Below the pieces are notes generated by a model, which had not been told where the DNA came from, made no database searches, and saw nothing but the letters and a program-made list of their open reading frames with translations. A DNA stretch of 64,000 nucleotides from Ramazzottius varieornatus (lineage: Eukaryota > Tardigrada > Eutardigrada > Parachela > Ramazzottiidae), in NCBI GenBank assembly GCA_001949185.1, contig BDGG01000012.1:688824-752823 (forward strand), given 5' to 3'. Of this stretch, positions 46,718-58,633 are shown piece after piece. Position 1 is the stretch's first letter. Each line of letters opens with the position of its first letter. A program made the translations under genes and the position numbers.

Positions 46718-47611
46718 ATGAATTTCCCCTTCAGCATGTTTGGAGGAATGATTGGAGCATATGCTCCTTACCAAATGTCAGGACTGACCACGGGAGTTCC
46801 TATGGGTTTCCCGCTAGGACACCCGTTTAGCTTTTCCCTCGGTCCCTCCGCGGGTACGCCTCTGCTGGGAACTCTCGCTCAACCGAGATTCACGGCCGAT
46901 GAGTGGCTGATCCTACAGGGGATGACAGCGACCCAACCAGCTGCCCCATCCATCAGCCCTGGCGCTCCGGCCATCCAGCCGTCCAGCGTTCGCGTCTCTC
47001 AAGCCAGCTCCTACCATGCATCAACGATAACCAACAGCCCCGTCGGTACGGGTCGACCGGATGTGAAGACCAACCTGGGGTCGATCGGCCCACCGATCAC
47101 CGTCGCCTCGGCAATTAACCGCCTCAACACTGTAACTCAAACAGAAACCGAGGTCGGGGCAACGGTGGGCGTGGCGGTGCTTATGGCCGCTCTGACGGAC
47201 GCGGTGGTGTTCGTGAGGGCGGCCATGGCGCTGGACGGGGCGGTGGACGAGGCAGTGGACGTGGCAGTGGACATAGCAGTGGACGTGGCGGCCACCAGGG
47301 AAGTGGATGTGTTAGTGACGGACAACGAGGAGACTGCCCCCGGAACTAAGGAGGAGGGTGGCCCCCGAAAAGCCACCAGAACCTGGACCCGCCGAGCCAG
47401 GTGGATCAACCTGTCGTCGGTATTACCAGGTTCGGAGGGCGAGCCCAAGTCGCCGAAGAAGACCCTCGCGACGGACAGCAAAAACCCAACCACACACATG
47501 GACCAGCTCGAGCATCAAACCGGGAACGACGGAGCCAGTCGGACATGGAAATGGACGAGTGAGAACCTGGACGAAGGCGGAAAGAACGCTCCCTCATTCC
47601 TTGTTTGGTAG
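46718..47611 (+). CDS. Uncharacterised low-complexity protein; alternative frame encodes RGG repeats
   Basis: A single open frame of 297 codons begins MNFPFSMFGGMIGAYAPY and has Pro/Ser/Gly-rich then Val/Ala/Asp-rich composition (AVDEAVDVAVDIAVDVAA). A different frame, open at 47119-47346, reads the same repeats as GGRGGAYGRSDGRGG and GRGGGRGSGRGSGHSSGRGG, a typical RGG/GRG RNA-binding tract. A real RGG protein may therefore use an unseen intron or the ORF may have shifted frame. An AATAAA at 47808-47813 fits a 3' end about 200 bp after the stop. No family is recognised. The annotation is given as the longest frame, with modest confidence that this frame is the translated one throughout. Confidence 0.4.
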   Translation: MNFPFSMFGGMIGAYAPYQMSGLTTGVPMGFPLGHPFSFSLGPSAGTPLLGTLAQPRFTADEWLILQGMTATQPAAPSISPGAPAIQPSSVRVSQASSYHASTITNSPVGTGRPDVKTNLGSIGPPITVASAINRLNTVTQTETEVGATVGVAVLMAALTDAVVFVRAAMALDGAVDEAVDVAVDIAVDVAATREVDVLVTDNEETAPGTKEEGGPRKATRTWTRRARWINLSSVLPGSEGEPKSPKKTLATDSKNPTTHMDQLEHQTGNDGASRTWKWTSENLDEGGKNAPSFLVW

Positions 47612-47807
47612 TTAGCTCTCCCTGCTATGGTTGTGCGAGGTTTCCACTTCCTTTCTGGTGCCTGATCTCGGATTGTAATCTCGATGTGTCAATCTCTGAA
47701 GTTAGTCTTGATCGCTTCCACTTGCCAAAGCTGTTAGTACTGTATGTTTCGTTATGTTTCGTTATCTTCTGACGATCAAGAAGCCGTCAACTAGATTGTT
47801 GAGGCTC

Positions 47808-47813
47808 AATAAA
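47808..47813 (+). terminator. Possible poly(A) signal AATAAA
   Basis: Canonical hexamer 197 bp downstream of the stop at 47611, followed by a TCTATCTATC run. It supports a transcribed gene on the plus strand. Confidence 0.45.
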
Positions 47814-48281
47814 TCTATCTATCTGTAGTTGATGATTCGCAAGAAGTTAGATCGTCGCTCGATCCCCCACTCTCGGCGTAACTGCCGATGGGCGTTCTTC
47901 ACTAAACTACGGCGGGTGCAGAGTCATGGCGCATTTTGACAGGCCGTTGTTTGCAGACGGCGAAGTACTGCTGCTCTTCAGTGTTCAAATTTCAAAAAAT
48001 CAAAATCAATTTTTCGAAAATTTGAGTTGTCACTTATCGCTTTTTCATACTTCATGATCTGGACAGATCTCTCGCGGGCGAACCTTGGCCAAAGTCGTTT
48101 CCGTTCTCAGGGACCACACCATCCGGATCACTCGTGAGGTACAGCTTCAATCGCGGGAGATTTGGAATCCGCCGCATCGGACTTCGAAGCGTTGCTGAAG
48201 GTACTTATGGTACTTACTGTGTTACTTACGTGGTTGTAATTGTACAATGTGCATTCCAACCGGACTGTGTCATCTGTAGCC
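47814..48281. other. Intergenic, upstream of BUD31
   Basis: No gene or repeat recognised. A T-rich stretch at about 47990-48050 precedes BUD31, whose promoter should be here. Confidence 0.4.
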
Positions 48282-48716
48282 ATGCCCAAGATCCGTCGCA
48301 GTACTAAGCCGCCTCCTGAAGGATGGGATTTGATTGAGCCCACCCTCGAAGAGTTGGACAAGAAGATGCGAGAAGCAGAAGCCGAGCCTCACGAAGGTAA
48401 ACGCAAAGTGGAAGCACTATGGCCCATCTTCAAGCTGCACCATCAGAAATCCCGATACATCTTTGACCTCTACTACAAACGAGAAGCCATCAGCAAGGAG
48501 CTGTATGATTACTGCCTGAAGGAGAATATCGCCGACAAGAACCTGGTGGCCAAGTGGAAGAAGGCTGGCTACGAGAACTTGTGCTGTCTTCGATGTGTTC
48601 AGACGAGGGACACCAACTTCGGAACCAACTGTATCTGCAGAGTGCCCAAGACAAAGATGCAAGAAGAGAAAGTGGTGCAGTGCGTCCATTGTGGATGCAA
48701 AGGATGCTCGGGCTGA
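48282..48716 (+). CDS. BUD31: BUD31 (G10) spliceosome protein
   Basis: One intronless frame of 144 residues, the exact usual length. It begins [20 protein letters not shown] and carries the conserved helical core ([20 protein letters not shown]) and the C-terminal cysteine cluster ([26 protein letters not shown]) that binds zinc ions. BUD31 belongs to the NTC-related group of the activated spliceosome and supports 5' splice site recognition and the catalytic core. It is among the most conserved proteins in the window and has no intron, unlike almost all its neighbours. Confidence 0.99.
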   Translation: MPKIRRSTKPPPEGWDLIEPTLEELDKKMREAEAEPHEGKRKVEALWPIFKLHHQKSRYIFDLYYKREAISKELYDYCLKENIADKNLVAKWKKAGYENLCCLRCVQTRDTNFGTNCICRVPKTKMQEEKVVQCVHCGCKGCSG

Positions 48717-49870
48717 ACGACCATATAGGACGTTGGCAAGTTGACGGAACGTTGCAGGCAGACGAATTCCATTTTGACTACGAGTGTATAATGGGCTTTA
48801 TCGGCGACTCACTTTCTAGACTTTCTTCATCTCGTTATATTGACTGGCCGCCTGCCGAAGTTGTTGTTACTCTCCATGGACGATTACGTTTTTACAGTAC
48901 AGTATATGTTACGTATAACTACTTTCGATGGAAGCTTCAGCAGGCTGACTCTTTACGATTTGTGGAAAATTTCCCTTACAGGACGATGGTCTGTTGGGAT
49001 CTGTTCCGTGAACCTCGTTCCCATATCTCCGTGCTTCGTTGTAAGATGAGGAATAATAATCTCGTGAGGCGGAAGTCGGTAAGAATCTCAGGTAAATGAG
49101 GTGGCCTTCTGCGAGGAGTAAGTAACCTTAGGCTCCTTAGCCAGAGTGCTGCGTATATACTAGGGCGCCTTAGCTGTCACGCAAGCCCTCGGGGTGTCGT
49201 TTTCGGAAAAAAAGATTTTGGTATGATTACTGTATCCGAATTTTTTGCCAGAAAACTTTGATCCTGCTTTTGGTGTCATCTTGAGACTAGCCTTATATCC
49301 TCCAAGTTCATACCTTGGCTTCCCGGTGTAAAACTTGTGGTGCAGCGTTCGATCACTGCAACATCATACCAAAAGCAGCTGGCGAAGAATTACGGTCGAC
49401 GGGCTGGAGGTGTTGGTGCAGTCCGTGGTTTCCTCCTGAAGAATTAACCAGCTTGATATCTGTGGTATCACATCGATCTTCCAAGGTATATCCCTGTGTG
49501 AATGCCGTGAGAAGAAACATTTGTTGCCTCGTTCAGGTGCGTTTTCTGGCGTTTGCGGATCCGGTGGAGCACGCAGAACTTATTTCACAGATGTGGTTTC
49601 CAAGCAGGTGGTCGTCAGTTAGGATCGTGGACCGTTGATCTAACCATCAGCCATGCGGAGCACGGAAATAATCTCTTCCACCATACTGACCGAGTGTGTT
49701 TTGATGTTGCAGGTACTATTTGCGAGAATACCTCAAGATCTCAAGATACCCTCACCAGTTCTGTGCGAGCCTAATTAGACCTCTCGCGCATTCTTCTTTC
49801 GAGTTCAGCCTAGTCTTCCCTGTCCCCTAATACGATGGACTGAACTTGCCATACTGCGCACTGTTTCACG
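48717..49870. other. BUD31 3' region and CAMSAP upstream region
   Basis: No further gene was recognised. Open plus-strand stretches here lack splice support and domains. Confidence 0.4.
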
Positions 49871-52800
49871 ATGGCTGGAACTACTGACCGAGACTTCCGT
49901 CAGCATTCTCATCACAACGGCTTCGCATCAGCATCTCCGTCCATGTCTGAGGAGGAAGGTAGTGCCAAGGTAAGTTTACACCAACCTTCGTCTTACAAGT
50001 TACAACGATACGGTACCTCTGTGATTTTGTCATGGTATGGATATCTCGGTAGTCGGTACAAACATGTGTGCTGGGATTTGTTGGGCAGCTCCTGATCAGT
50101 GTGATGAGGCATATGCACGTTTGCCCTTGTGTAATTTTCCATGTTTCAGAGGAGATTTCCACCAGAATCGATTGCTCCAACGTTGGAGAAAGTTTGACTA
50201 GCAGTGATCCGCTCCAGGTTGCTTGTTAGGCTTCTCGCTGGGCCCATTCTTTTTCAAGGCTTCATCACGACAGCCGGATGACCGTTTGCAAGCATCCCTG
50301 TGATACCTCAGGATGGGTGTCGTTCTGTAAGACAGGCGAAAACGTTACTGAAGGTATTTTGTAGTCGCAGCAGGAAGTCGTGTTTCCGCCGTGGGGCGCT
50401 GTCATGTCTTCTTCAGCGTCCATCTCTTGACGTATTATTATTACTGATTTGTGACCTAGTGTGGTCATCCGGAAGAAAGCTTTGCAAGGGATCTTCTTAG
50501 TGAAGGGAATCTTAGGATTAAAAAGCTATTGATTTGCGCAGCTGAGATGCGTCATATCGATGACGGGAATGCATCTGGCACGATATAAGGCACATCATCG
50601 TCTTCTGAGCTGTTCATCGTCTATGTTCACCACTTTCCTTCCGTAGGTTGGAGTGCAGACTGTGCTGAGGCTTGAGTGACGTGACTGCTCGAGAAGACGA
50701 CAGGTGTATAATCGTGTAACCAATGATTTTTAACTGCTCGATGTAACGCTTGCTCAACGGAGCAGTGTGGGTGCGAATGCGAAGAGAGTACTTGAGTAAC
50801 CCTCCCCGTGTTGCAGCTGTTTTCTTCGGCTTTCAGACCGGAAAGACGTTCTTATAGAAGATGAGCGCCCACGCATGGCCTCTGTAATCAACGAGGCCGA
50901 CGGTGGAAAACGGAGAAAGTTGTAAAGTGCACTTTAGTTAATATTCCACCTTTCGAGCGCTCTTTCACTTTGTTCGTGTACTTCGAGAAGGTCCCCGTTG
51001 TCTCGCGCATCTCCATTGCCCAAGAGTTCAACTAGCATTACGTTCACCGATGAACCATGCAGGTATAGATGTTTCATCTTCGTTTATTAGACAGCTTTTC
51101 GTTATGCATTGCACTGGCTCTAACGCAAGCTTTCAAGTGGATTATAATGTAATTAATGTTTACCTTGGAAATCGCGGATAACCAGAACGACCTGGGGAGC
51201 CAAAAGCCCGTAGCAGACTTCGCTTCTTTTGTCTAGCGATATTTCGGTTCGAGTTTGAAATTGTCGTTTCACCTTAAATTTTTTTCAATTTTTCTTTTGA
51301 TTTTGTGATGGGGAATTTTCACTTTGAGGTAAGCGGTGAAAGGATTTTGGTTCTTTTGGGTGCGGCTGACGCTGAATGAGGTCTAGGTGGAGTTAAAGAT
51401 CGGATTCGAGCGTAACGCTTTGGTCCATCGATTTCCGATAGCGGTCATTCAGTAGCTGGATGTTTGCTCGCAGCTGTCAACTGGTTATGGGTCCTTCCAT
51501 AGGTTTGCGGAACGATTGGTTCGCTGTGTGCAGCAGTTGTTGACAGACAGGGACTTTGGCCCATTGTCAGACCTTGTATTTAATTCAACAGGAAACATCA
51601 AGGATGAAAGTCCCCTGCTCTCTGTTAATCGATAACCAACCTCGAGCGAGCTTCATCGCCTCGTCATTCACAGACCGAAGCAAACCACAGTTATTTTTCC
51701 ACGCACCAGGGAATACCTTTCGGATTCTCCGGATTAATTTCCCGAAAGGACAAGCTTTTTCTCGCGCTTCAAAAATTTCTGAGCTATAGAAGCTGATATT
51801 CGATCGCCCTGATTATCAGTCTGGCAGTGGTTTTTGAGCTGGAATTTGTTGCTCGTCCTTGGCCCGAATGGTCGAAGATCGGTGTGGTTGGTGACTTCCG
51901 CTTGCTTTTGTGCTGATTGAAGGCGTGGAAGCTGTTGCTTGATAGCAGGTGAATTGATAGCAGTATAGCAGTTTAGCCGGTTGACAAATCACGACGGTTT
52001 ATTAGAAGCACTTTATAATGGCCCCAGATAAGCGCTGAAAGAGCGCTTTCCGACGTTACGGAAGATTGGTGAGGCAGTTTGACTATCTGAGTCTTTGAAA
52101 CCTCCGTCAGCTGCGCACCTTTTAAGCCCATCTCCAATCTCGACGATGATGTCGCTGACTCTTGTCTAATCATTCGTAGCTCTTTTGCAGCTTGCTCTGT
52201 GGGTTTTCGAGCCAGCAAGCCGCTATCAAATCTGATGATGTCGCCAGAGTATCACTCTGATGTCGCGGTGTTTCTGCAGAATGTCAAAAGCTTACTTTTA
52301 CGTAAGATTGAAGACAGATCCGCAGAAACCGACTTTGCAGAAACTTCTCGGTTGTATTTTATCTTTCATTGATTCGACGCTTCTAAAGTTTCTGGACAGC
52401 GTGGGCTTTAGCAGTTTTCTGTTGATTCGAGGGAAAATTTTCTTATGTGGGGTTATCTTAAAAAGTACACAAACTTGGCCCAATTGCTCGGAGCGAAAAG
52501 GTTGAAGGGGTTAAAACTTCCTGCAGCTATTGATTTATGAAAATACTCGTTTATAGTTGCTGGAAGGAATCATTAGTGGCTTCAAGCTGCTGGTTGGTTT
52601 TTCCGTCAGGAAATGGAAAACTTGTGTCGGGGTACTTTGTCCTACGTCGCGATCAATTTGTGATTTGCGATCGCAATTAAGTTAGCTCCTCGTCGATGCA
52701 CTTCACTTCGCGCTACGAATTTGTCGCCATACATCCGTCAGCCGAGCTTTGTATGGCCTATCAGATTCCTTCCGGTTGACTGAAGTCGTAAAACCAGTAA

Positions 52801-55800
52801 TTGTGAGGAGAAACGAGATCGTCGGTCAGACGGCAGTCCTTCACTTACCTACATACACATTGACCGCAGTAACTGCTGTTTGCCGTGTATGAAGGTACAC
52901 GAAAGGACCGTCCAATAAGAAAAGCCCGGTTGTCGGCCACCTGGCACCTGCATACTTCGCACCGGCGGGATTGTACTCTTTTCTGTAATCGACATCTCAA
53001 CCGAGTTGTGAAACCTGATATTGTCAAAAAGCGATCGTTTTCTGTTTCTTCCTCTGTTTGTTGTGGATGTTGTGACGATTAAGCTTACCGTTGCATGTAA
53101 ACGTCTGTTCGCTCTAGCTGTTGGAACTCTGTTGGAAATTGACTGTTGGTTTCAGGCTCATTGGCGACATCCATCAAGATTATCGGCGTATAAACGTCTC
53201 TGTATCATTGCATAATTGATCACGCTGTTTTGTGTTGTTGCAGACCAAAGAACGTGATGCCTTACTGTGGTTGATGTCCATTGCTCATGAAGGGAATATC
53301 CGCGAAGACCTCAAGGAACCCTATTATTCCGACGGCCAGGTATGCAAGTGTGTACTCCGTTAATGTCATGAGCTGAACCAGATACAGCTTGCTTTATGCT
53401 CTGCGGGTTGTAGGGCAATAAGTTGCTGAAGCCAGACTACGTTCTTGGACTGACAAGCGGGGAACTGTACGCTTCTGCTCTTGGGAATATCTTCAAGAAC
53501 CCCGCGCTTTGCAATTTCACGCACGACCAGGTTTTGCAGTTGCTCCATAAAAGAAGTTTGAGACCTGTTTATGCAGATGACAGTGATATAACAGAAACCG
53601 ATCTCGGCTTCAACCGGCCCATTCGACTGGTAAGAAATCGAATTCCGTTAAATTCTGCAGTTAATCAAGTGTATATAACCAGAAAGGAAACGGAATCAGT
53701 AACTAGTCGAAAATATGGAATATGAGAATTACGGATTTATGATTGTCTGTTTGCAGCGCGCTCATCTGATTCTGATAGAGACTATCATGCTTCTCGCTCA
53801 GAAGGAATTCCACGTGTCTTCGTTGAGCGGTTTACTGAAAGAGTCGGCTCGGTTAGCTGAACGAACTGCCGGAAAGAAGACTGCCTTCGCTCCGTTGCCC
53901 AACACCAACACATGGACCAACTACTCGGGCGAAGACTCCTTCACCCAAAGACACCATGCTGAAGACCTTCCCGAGAACAACATCCAGCCGGGCCATCCCC
54001 AGGTGACAAACATCAAGCTGGCCTTGGAGGAGAAACGAAGGAAGAAGCAAGATGACCGCTCGAAGAAGGGCTTCGATTGGATGCGACAGACGGCCAAGCT
54101 GGGCGAGACGGCCTTCATGCAGTCTAGCCACGTTCCTGCTGGTCACCACAGAGGTGCGTCAGAAGAAGAAGAGGAGCATGTATACGAGGAGATCAGTGAG
54201 AATAAGACAGAGAAGGAAACTGTGATAAGTGCTCAAGCCAAAGCTTCGGAAAGTTGCTCCCCGGGTAAGATTAAGTGCACCACAGCACTGCTTGTACAGG
54301 TTTCCGAGCGGGAATCAAGAATACCTGTATTACAGACTCTAAATGGGACTTCGGCAGCAAACCCCACAAGATCTTTTCCGATTGGCGGTTGGGTTTAGCC
54401 AACGTTAATGGAAACGTGCGCTAATCGACATGATCTTTTATCAAGTGACGCAGGCTTCCAGCCAATGACAATGGAAACTTGCGCGCTACTTGGGCAAACA
54501 ATGTTATTGAGCTTGTTTGCCGAGCTTCCAAATAACTTTTGCACGAGTGGAAAGAAGTATGCAGATGTAGAATGGAAGGTTTACGATGTTTTGGCTGTTG
54601 TACAGGACAACCAACGAACCGAAGGGCAAAGTGGAACGAACAGGAGGAGTACGGTGGCGGCCACGCGCCTTCCCCTTCCGTTGCTCCCCTCAACAATCTC
54701 TACTCAACGCGCCAACCTCCTCGACCTCTTCCTCGTCGGCGCATCAACTCGGTTGATCGTGATGCCTCCCTCAACGGCGAATCCTCGTCTGAGTCCTCTA
54801 TCATGAATGGCAGGTTGAGGGCTCAGCCGAGTGCTGATCAACCCGATGATTCTCTGGCCGAGTCGTCTTCTCAAAAGAATCTACCTCAAGCTCGAACAAA
54901 GCCCAAAGTGATACGTATCCCTCCTGCTACTAGTGCACAGAACGGAAGTGTCATGTCCAATGTGAACCCTTTCAATAGCATTACCAATCGACTGCGCAGT
55001 CCTGTCGTCCAACGAGAGTTTGTCAATTCGGTGGATGTACTGAATCCTACTCATGATCATAGCCCTCTTAGTAACAGCACTTCACCACCTGGCTCCACCA
55101 ACAGCAATGTCGAGAATATCCACGATGGCGATGCCAATACTAGTTTCGATATCATCGAACAGAACGTGAGAAAGTTTTCAAATATTCTGAAAACTGAATT
55201 AGCAAGTTCAAAAGGGGGAAAGACGAGTTTTCTTTAAGACTTTAATTTTTTTCTACATCTTTCTTTTGTGGCAGTATTATTTTCGATTGTTTTTAATGGG
55301 CGAATAAGGGATTACAAAATTATTTCGACAACCGTTTTTCTTTGCTCAGCAATTTTTATGCCCGGAAAAATTCTGTTGGTGAAATTTGTTATCTTTTCTG
55401 GTCAGCAAGCTTCTGATAATGGGATAACTGGTTCATGATTGTTATTGGGTTATAGAAGGCGGAGATGGACATGGAGCGAAAGCGACAGAAGCTGATGCAG
55501 TTACAGTTGAAGCGTCAGTCGGAGTTGGAAGCTGCGCGAATGTCGAAGGAGCAGGAGAATGCCGAGAAGAACGAGTTGACTCGACAACGTCTAGAAGAAG
55601 CCAACCGCAAGAAGGAGGAACAACGGCTGCGACAACAGGCTGTCTTCGAGCAGTACCAGAAGCGGAAGTTAGAAGCCGAGAAGGAGGACAACCCTGCAGC
55701 TCGTCAAGGTACCGTCCTGCGAGAGCCTAAAGCACGGCGAGCCAGACCACTGTCGGTCCACGCCAACACTATCCATCAAGTCTCCGTCCCGACTTCGCAT

Positions 55801-56821
55801 GAACCCACTGCGATGAAGAGGGTTTCCAGCCAGGGCGACATCCTTAAGCTTGGCCAAGGTAAGCCGGCAAAATCATGTGGGACGTCAGTAAATGAACTCA
55901 CCCTGATTTTTTTCCCAAGTGACGCACCCTCTCAGCCTATAATAATGAAACCATGGGCCACTCGAGAGAACGATCTGGTTGAAATCATTTGCCGAGGTCC
56001 ACTGTGTCTGTTGTCAGTGGACGTGACCATGCAGTGTTGTCCATCTGATCATAGCGTTGACTGTGTTCATTTTATAGAGCTTTCAATCCTGTCCCTTCAC
56101 AATCCACGGTTAGCAGCCGCTTCAGCTAGGCAGGTAAATGGGAGTAGTGGACGACGAGCGCTTTCTCCGCCCGGACGAATGCCCATGCAGGATTCCACCA
56201 GCGACGCCGGGTCTTCCAATTCTGGTCAAGAAGTTTATACAGGTTTGTCTCGTTTCTTCCAGCCGGCTTTGTCTTCAAGATGGCGACTCTGGAAAAACTT
56301 GTGGATAGCTCATGACGAAAGTTTCCTTATATAGGGCCCAAGTTGTTCAAGAAGCCAAGTGCCAAGTCGAATCGCCTGATAATCCACAACGCCATCCGCG
56401 ACTGCTGCTTGCCAGGTATCGTCAACGAGGACGTGCAGCGTAAAGTTTTGGATACGCTGGCCCGCTGCGAAGAGGGCTCGCACTTCTTCGTCCTCTTCCG
56501 TGACGCCAACTGTCAGTTTCGCGGAGTGTACGTCTATGACCCGGACATCAACGAGGCTACCAAGATTTTCGGCACTGGGCCCACCCGTATAGACGATTCC
56601 ATGACAGAAAAGTTGTACAAGTAAGGCAGCACAAACTCTTGTAGGACGTACTGTTTCTGAACTTTTGCTCTGCTTTTAGATATAACTCAGGAAGCAAAAA
56701 GTTCTCTGTGATCCCTACGACCCACCACATGTCGGTTCAGATTGATGGTGTGACCATTCAGCAAGCTTTATGGCTGGGAAAGAAGACTACGGGACTGAAG
56801 CCGCCGCTAGACATCTTTTAA
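49871..56821 (+). CDS. CAMSAP/Patronin, microtubule minus-end protein
   Basis: Nine exons, 49871-49969, 53244-53339, 53414-53629, 53757-54264, 54606-55165, 55456-55858, 56078-56242, 56335-56620 and 56680-56821, in phase, 824 residues. The CKK domain is complete (YTGPKLFKKPSAKSNRLIIH, FFVLFRDANCQFRGVYVYDP, ATKIFGTGP, KKFSVIPTTHHMSVQIDG). Before it lie a long coiled coil (MERKRQKLMQLQLKRQSEL...) and a short EEKRRKKQDDRSKKGFDW helix. The N-terminus (ERDALLWLMSIA..., LRPVY..., IETIMLLAQKEFHVSSL) matches the start of the CAMSAP calponin-homology region, but the usual second half, with its W-I-N-K end, is missing. The CKK domain binds free minus ends of non-centrosomal microtubules. The protein is much shorter than vertebrate CAMSAPs. 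Two introns contain MITEs; the first is 3.3 kb. Confidence 0.92.
49970..53243 (+). other. Large first intron of CAMSAP
   Basis: At 3.27 kb this is about five times longer than any other intron seen. It holds no coding exon, MITE or RNA gene that I could recognise. Long first introns often carry enhancers or alternative first exons; this is inference. Confidence 0.5.
54424..54535. repeat. GTGGCGCACG-family MITE, CAMSAP intron 4
   Basis: Degraded left part; AAGTGACGCAGGCTTCCAGCC and TTGCGCGCTACTTGGGC form the core, and GAGCTTGTTTGCCGAGCTTCC is a clear right arm. Confidence 0.7.
55885..56003. repeat. GTGGCGCACG-family MITE, CAMSAP intron 6
   Basis: CAAGTGACGCACCCTCTCAGCC and GGGCCACTCGAGAGAACGAT are the core; GGTTGAAATCATTTGCCGAG is the right arm. 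Confidence 0.7.
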
Positions 56822-58633
56822 GAAGAGGACCCAGTCTCCGAGAAAACGTTCTTGCCCTTGATGTCAGGTGCTTCCTTTTTTTATAATTTCCCCCTGCACA
56901 GACGGTGTGTTTTTCTTTCCATTCTTACCCTTGCTCGCAATTTCGTTTAATCTCTCATGAAGGTATGGTAAACAAACCAGCAAAGACTTTCTTTCTGATC
57001 TGCCACGTTCTGTGCTTGGGTCGTGGAAACTTGTGTTAATTTTTGAAACAGACGTGATGTTTATTACCTGTCGCCTTTTGTGCCTTTATGCAGTTCAACT
57101 ATTGTAATAGAGTCTGAAGAACCTTTCGAAAATTCGTTTGTTCGGAAGTTTGAATAAATCCGGATCCTTTCTAGTTTGTAGCCCATCTCGAATGTAGCGC
57201 CATCTATGAGGTACTCGTATACAAGTCATGAACTATTGCACTTCCGGAAGACTCTTTTGCGGAATTTAGTTACAGTAATCACCCTCATGTAGAATACTGA
57301 TAGCTTTTGACAACATGATTTTTAAACGTTGGTTAGATCCACTCTTATTGTGTGTTTCCATTGGCATAGTGCATGAGTACGATGGCTCCAAGATTCTTTT
57401 TGCCGACCGCACACGAGGAAGTTAACGTTAGACCGAAATGCCTATACCGCCGAGTCGTCGACTATCAAATCACAACCACGCCAGCCTTCACTTTCTTTTT
57501 AACAACTATCGATTTGTGTAACATGGCTAGCTAGGAACTTCTGCCGACTGGTTATGTATACTCGACAGAAAGAGTTAAAGAGGAAGAGAGGAGTGCAGCG
57601 GTTGGAATATTTATGTTTTTATATGAATTCAGGCCTACAATGTAATTTCTCTCGGGCCAACTCAACTGCGCTTGACGCAGACGGAAGGACGAGTTGCTTC
57701 AACGTGAGTCTGCGCGAGCAGAGATTGCCAGAGAGTACATTTCGACTCGCCAGCCTCTGCGAAAATCAATAAAACTAACTATATTATTACCGTTCGTTAT
57801 CGGCTGAAAGCCAGCTTTAAACTTGTTCGCGCTGGGTGTAAATGCGTCGCATTTCCTGTAGCTGGAGCAAGCAATGTCGTGCCAACCGTTTGCGAATATC
57901 GATGCAGTATACTTTTTAAGTTAATTAATAACCTTCCTCGTCGCAGTACTTGTGGAGCTCGGCGAGCTCGCTTAGACGCTTACTTATTATTCATCGCGTA
58001 ACCTTCGACGCTGATTCTGTTTTTATTTCTTTTGATAAACTGTTTCGTACTGTGTACACAGCATATCATTCAGGTCATTTCCATCCCGCGACGCGCTTGT
58101 AGACAGTGCCACTGTATTTTGCTTCGGCAAGTTATGGTTTCAGGAGGATGCCGATGCGCAGCTTGATCGTGATGGAAAAATCAGCTCGTCCTGCATAGCT
58201 GCGAATAAACAATGGACCACGATAAATTTACGATCGGTTTTTATCTTGATTGCTTATCAATCCAACAGGGCCACAGAACCAAAACTCTATTCAAAGTGCA
58301 ACGCAGGCAGTGTTAGAGAAACTAAACCAGGCAAAACAAGCCGTGTACTGCAGATGCGGCTTGTACTTGATTTTTGCCCGCCTCCAGAACGTGCTCATTG
58401 GTTCATTCGATCTCGCAATCTTGCATCGTCTCTCTGCCTCTCTTCATTTTATAATGTACATTTTAGTCTTTAACGTTAACATAATTCTTTATCATGCAAA
58501 GGCAGACTCCATTTTGAAACTCTTATTATCTACATATTCTCGAGCGTGGGGAGCCCATTCGTGGTCCTGGTATGTAACATGGAACTCCCCTAAAAACCTT
58601 TGTACGATTAATTATAGCATTGTTTCGTAGACA
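56822..58633. other. CAMSAP 3' region and upstream region of the Myb/SANT gene
   Basis: An AATAAA at 57153-57158 is a plausible CAMSAP poly(A) signal 330 bp after its stop. The piece 58269-58342 lies between a good acceptor (CCAACAG) and a weak donor (GTGTAC), encodes PQNQNSIQSATQAVLEKLN, and joins in phase to 58631, so it may be an upstream coding exon of the next gene. No matching first exon was found. Confidence 0.4.

Noticed and set aside
48554-49099. Plus-strand frame overlapping the end of BUD31
   Set aside because: It begins in another frame of BUD31 and continues into its 3' region without any domain.
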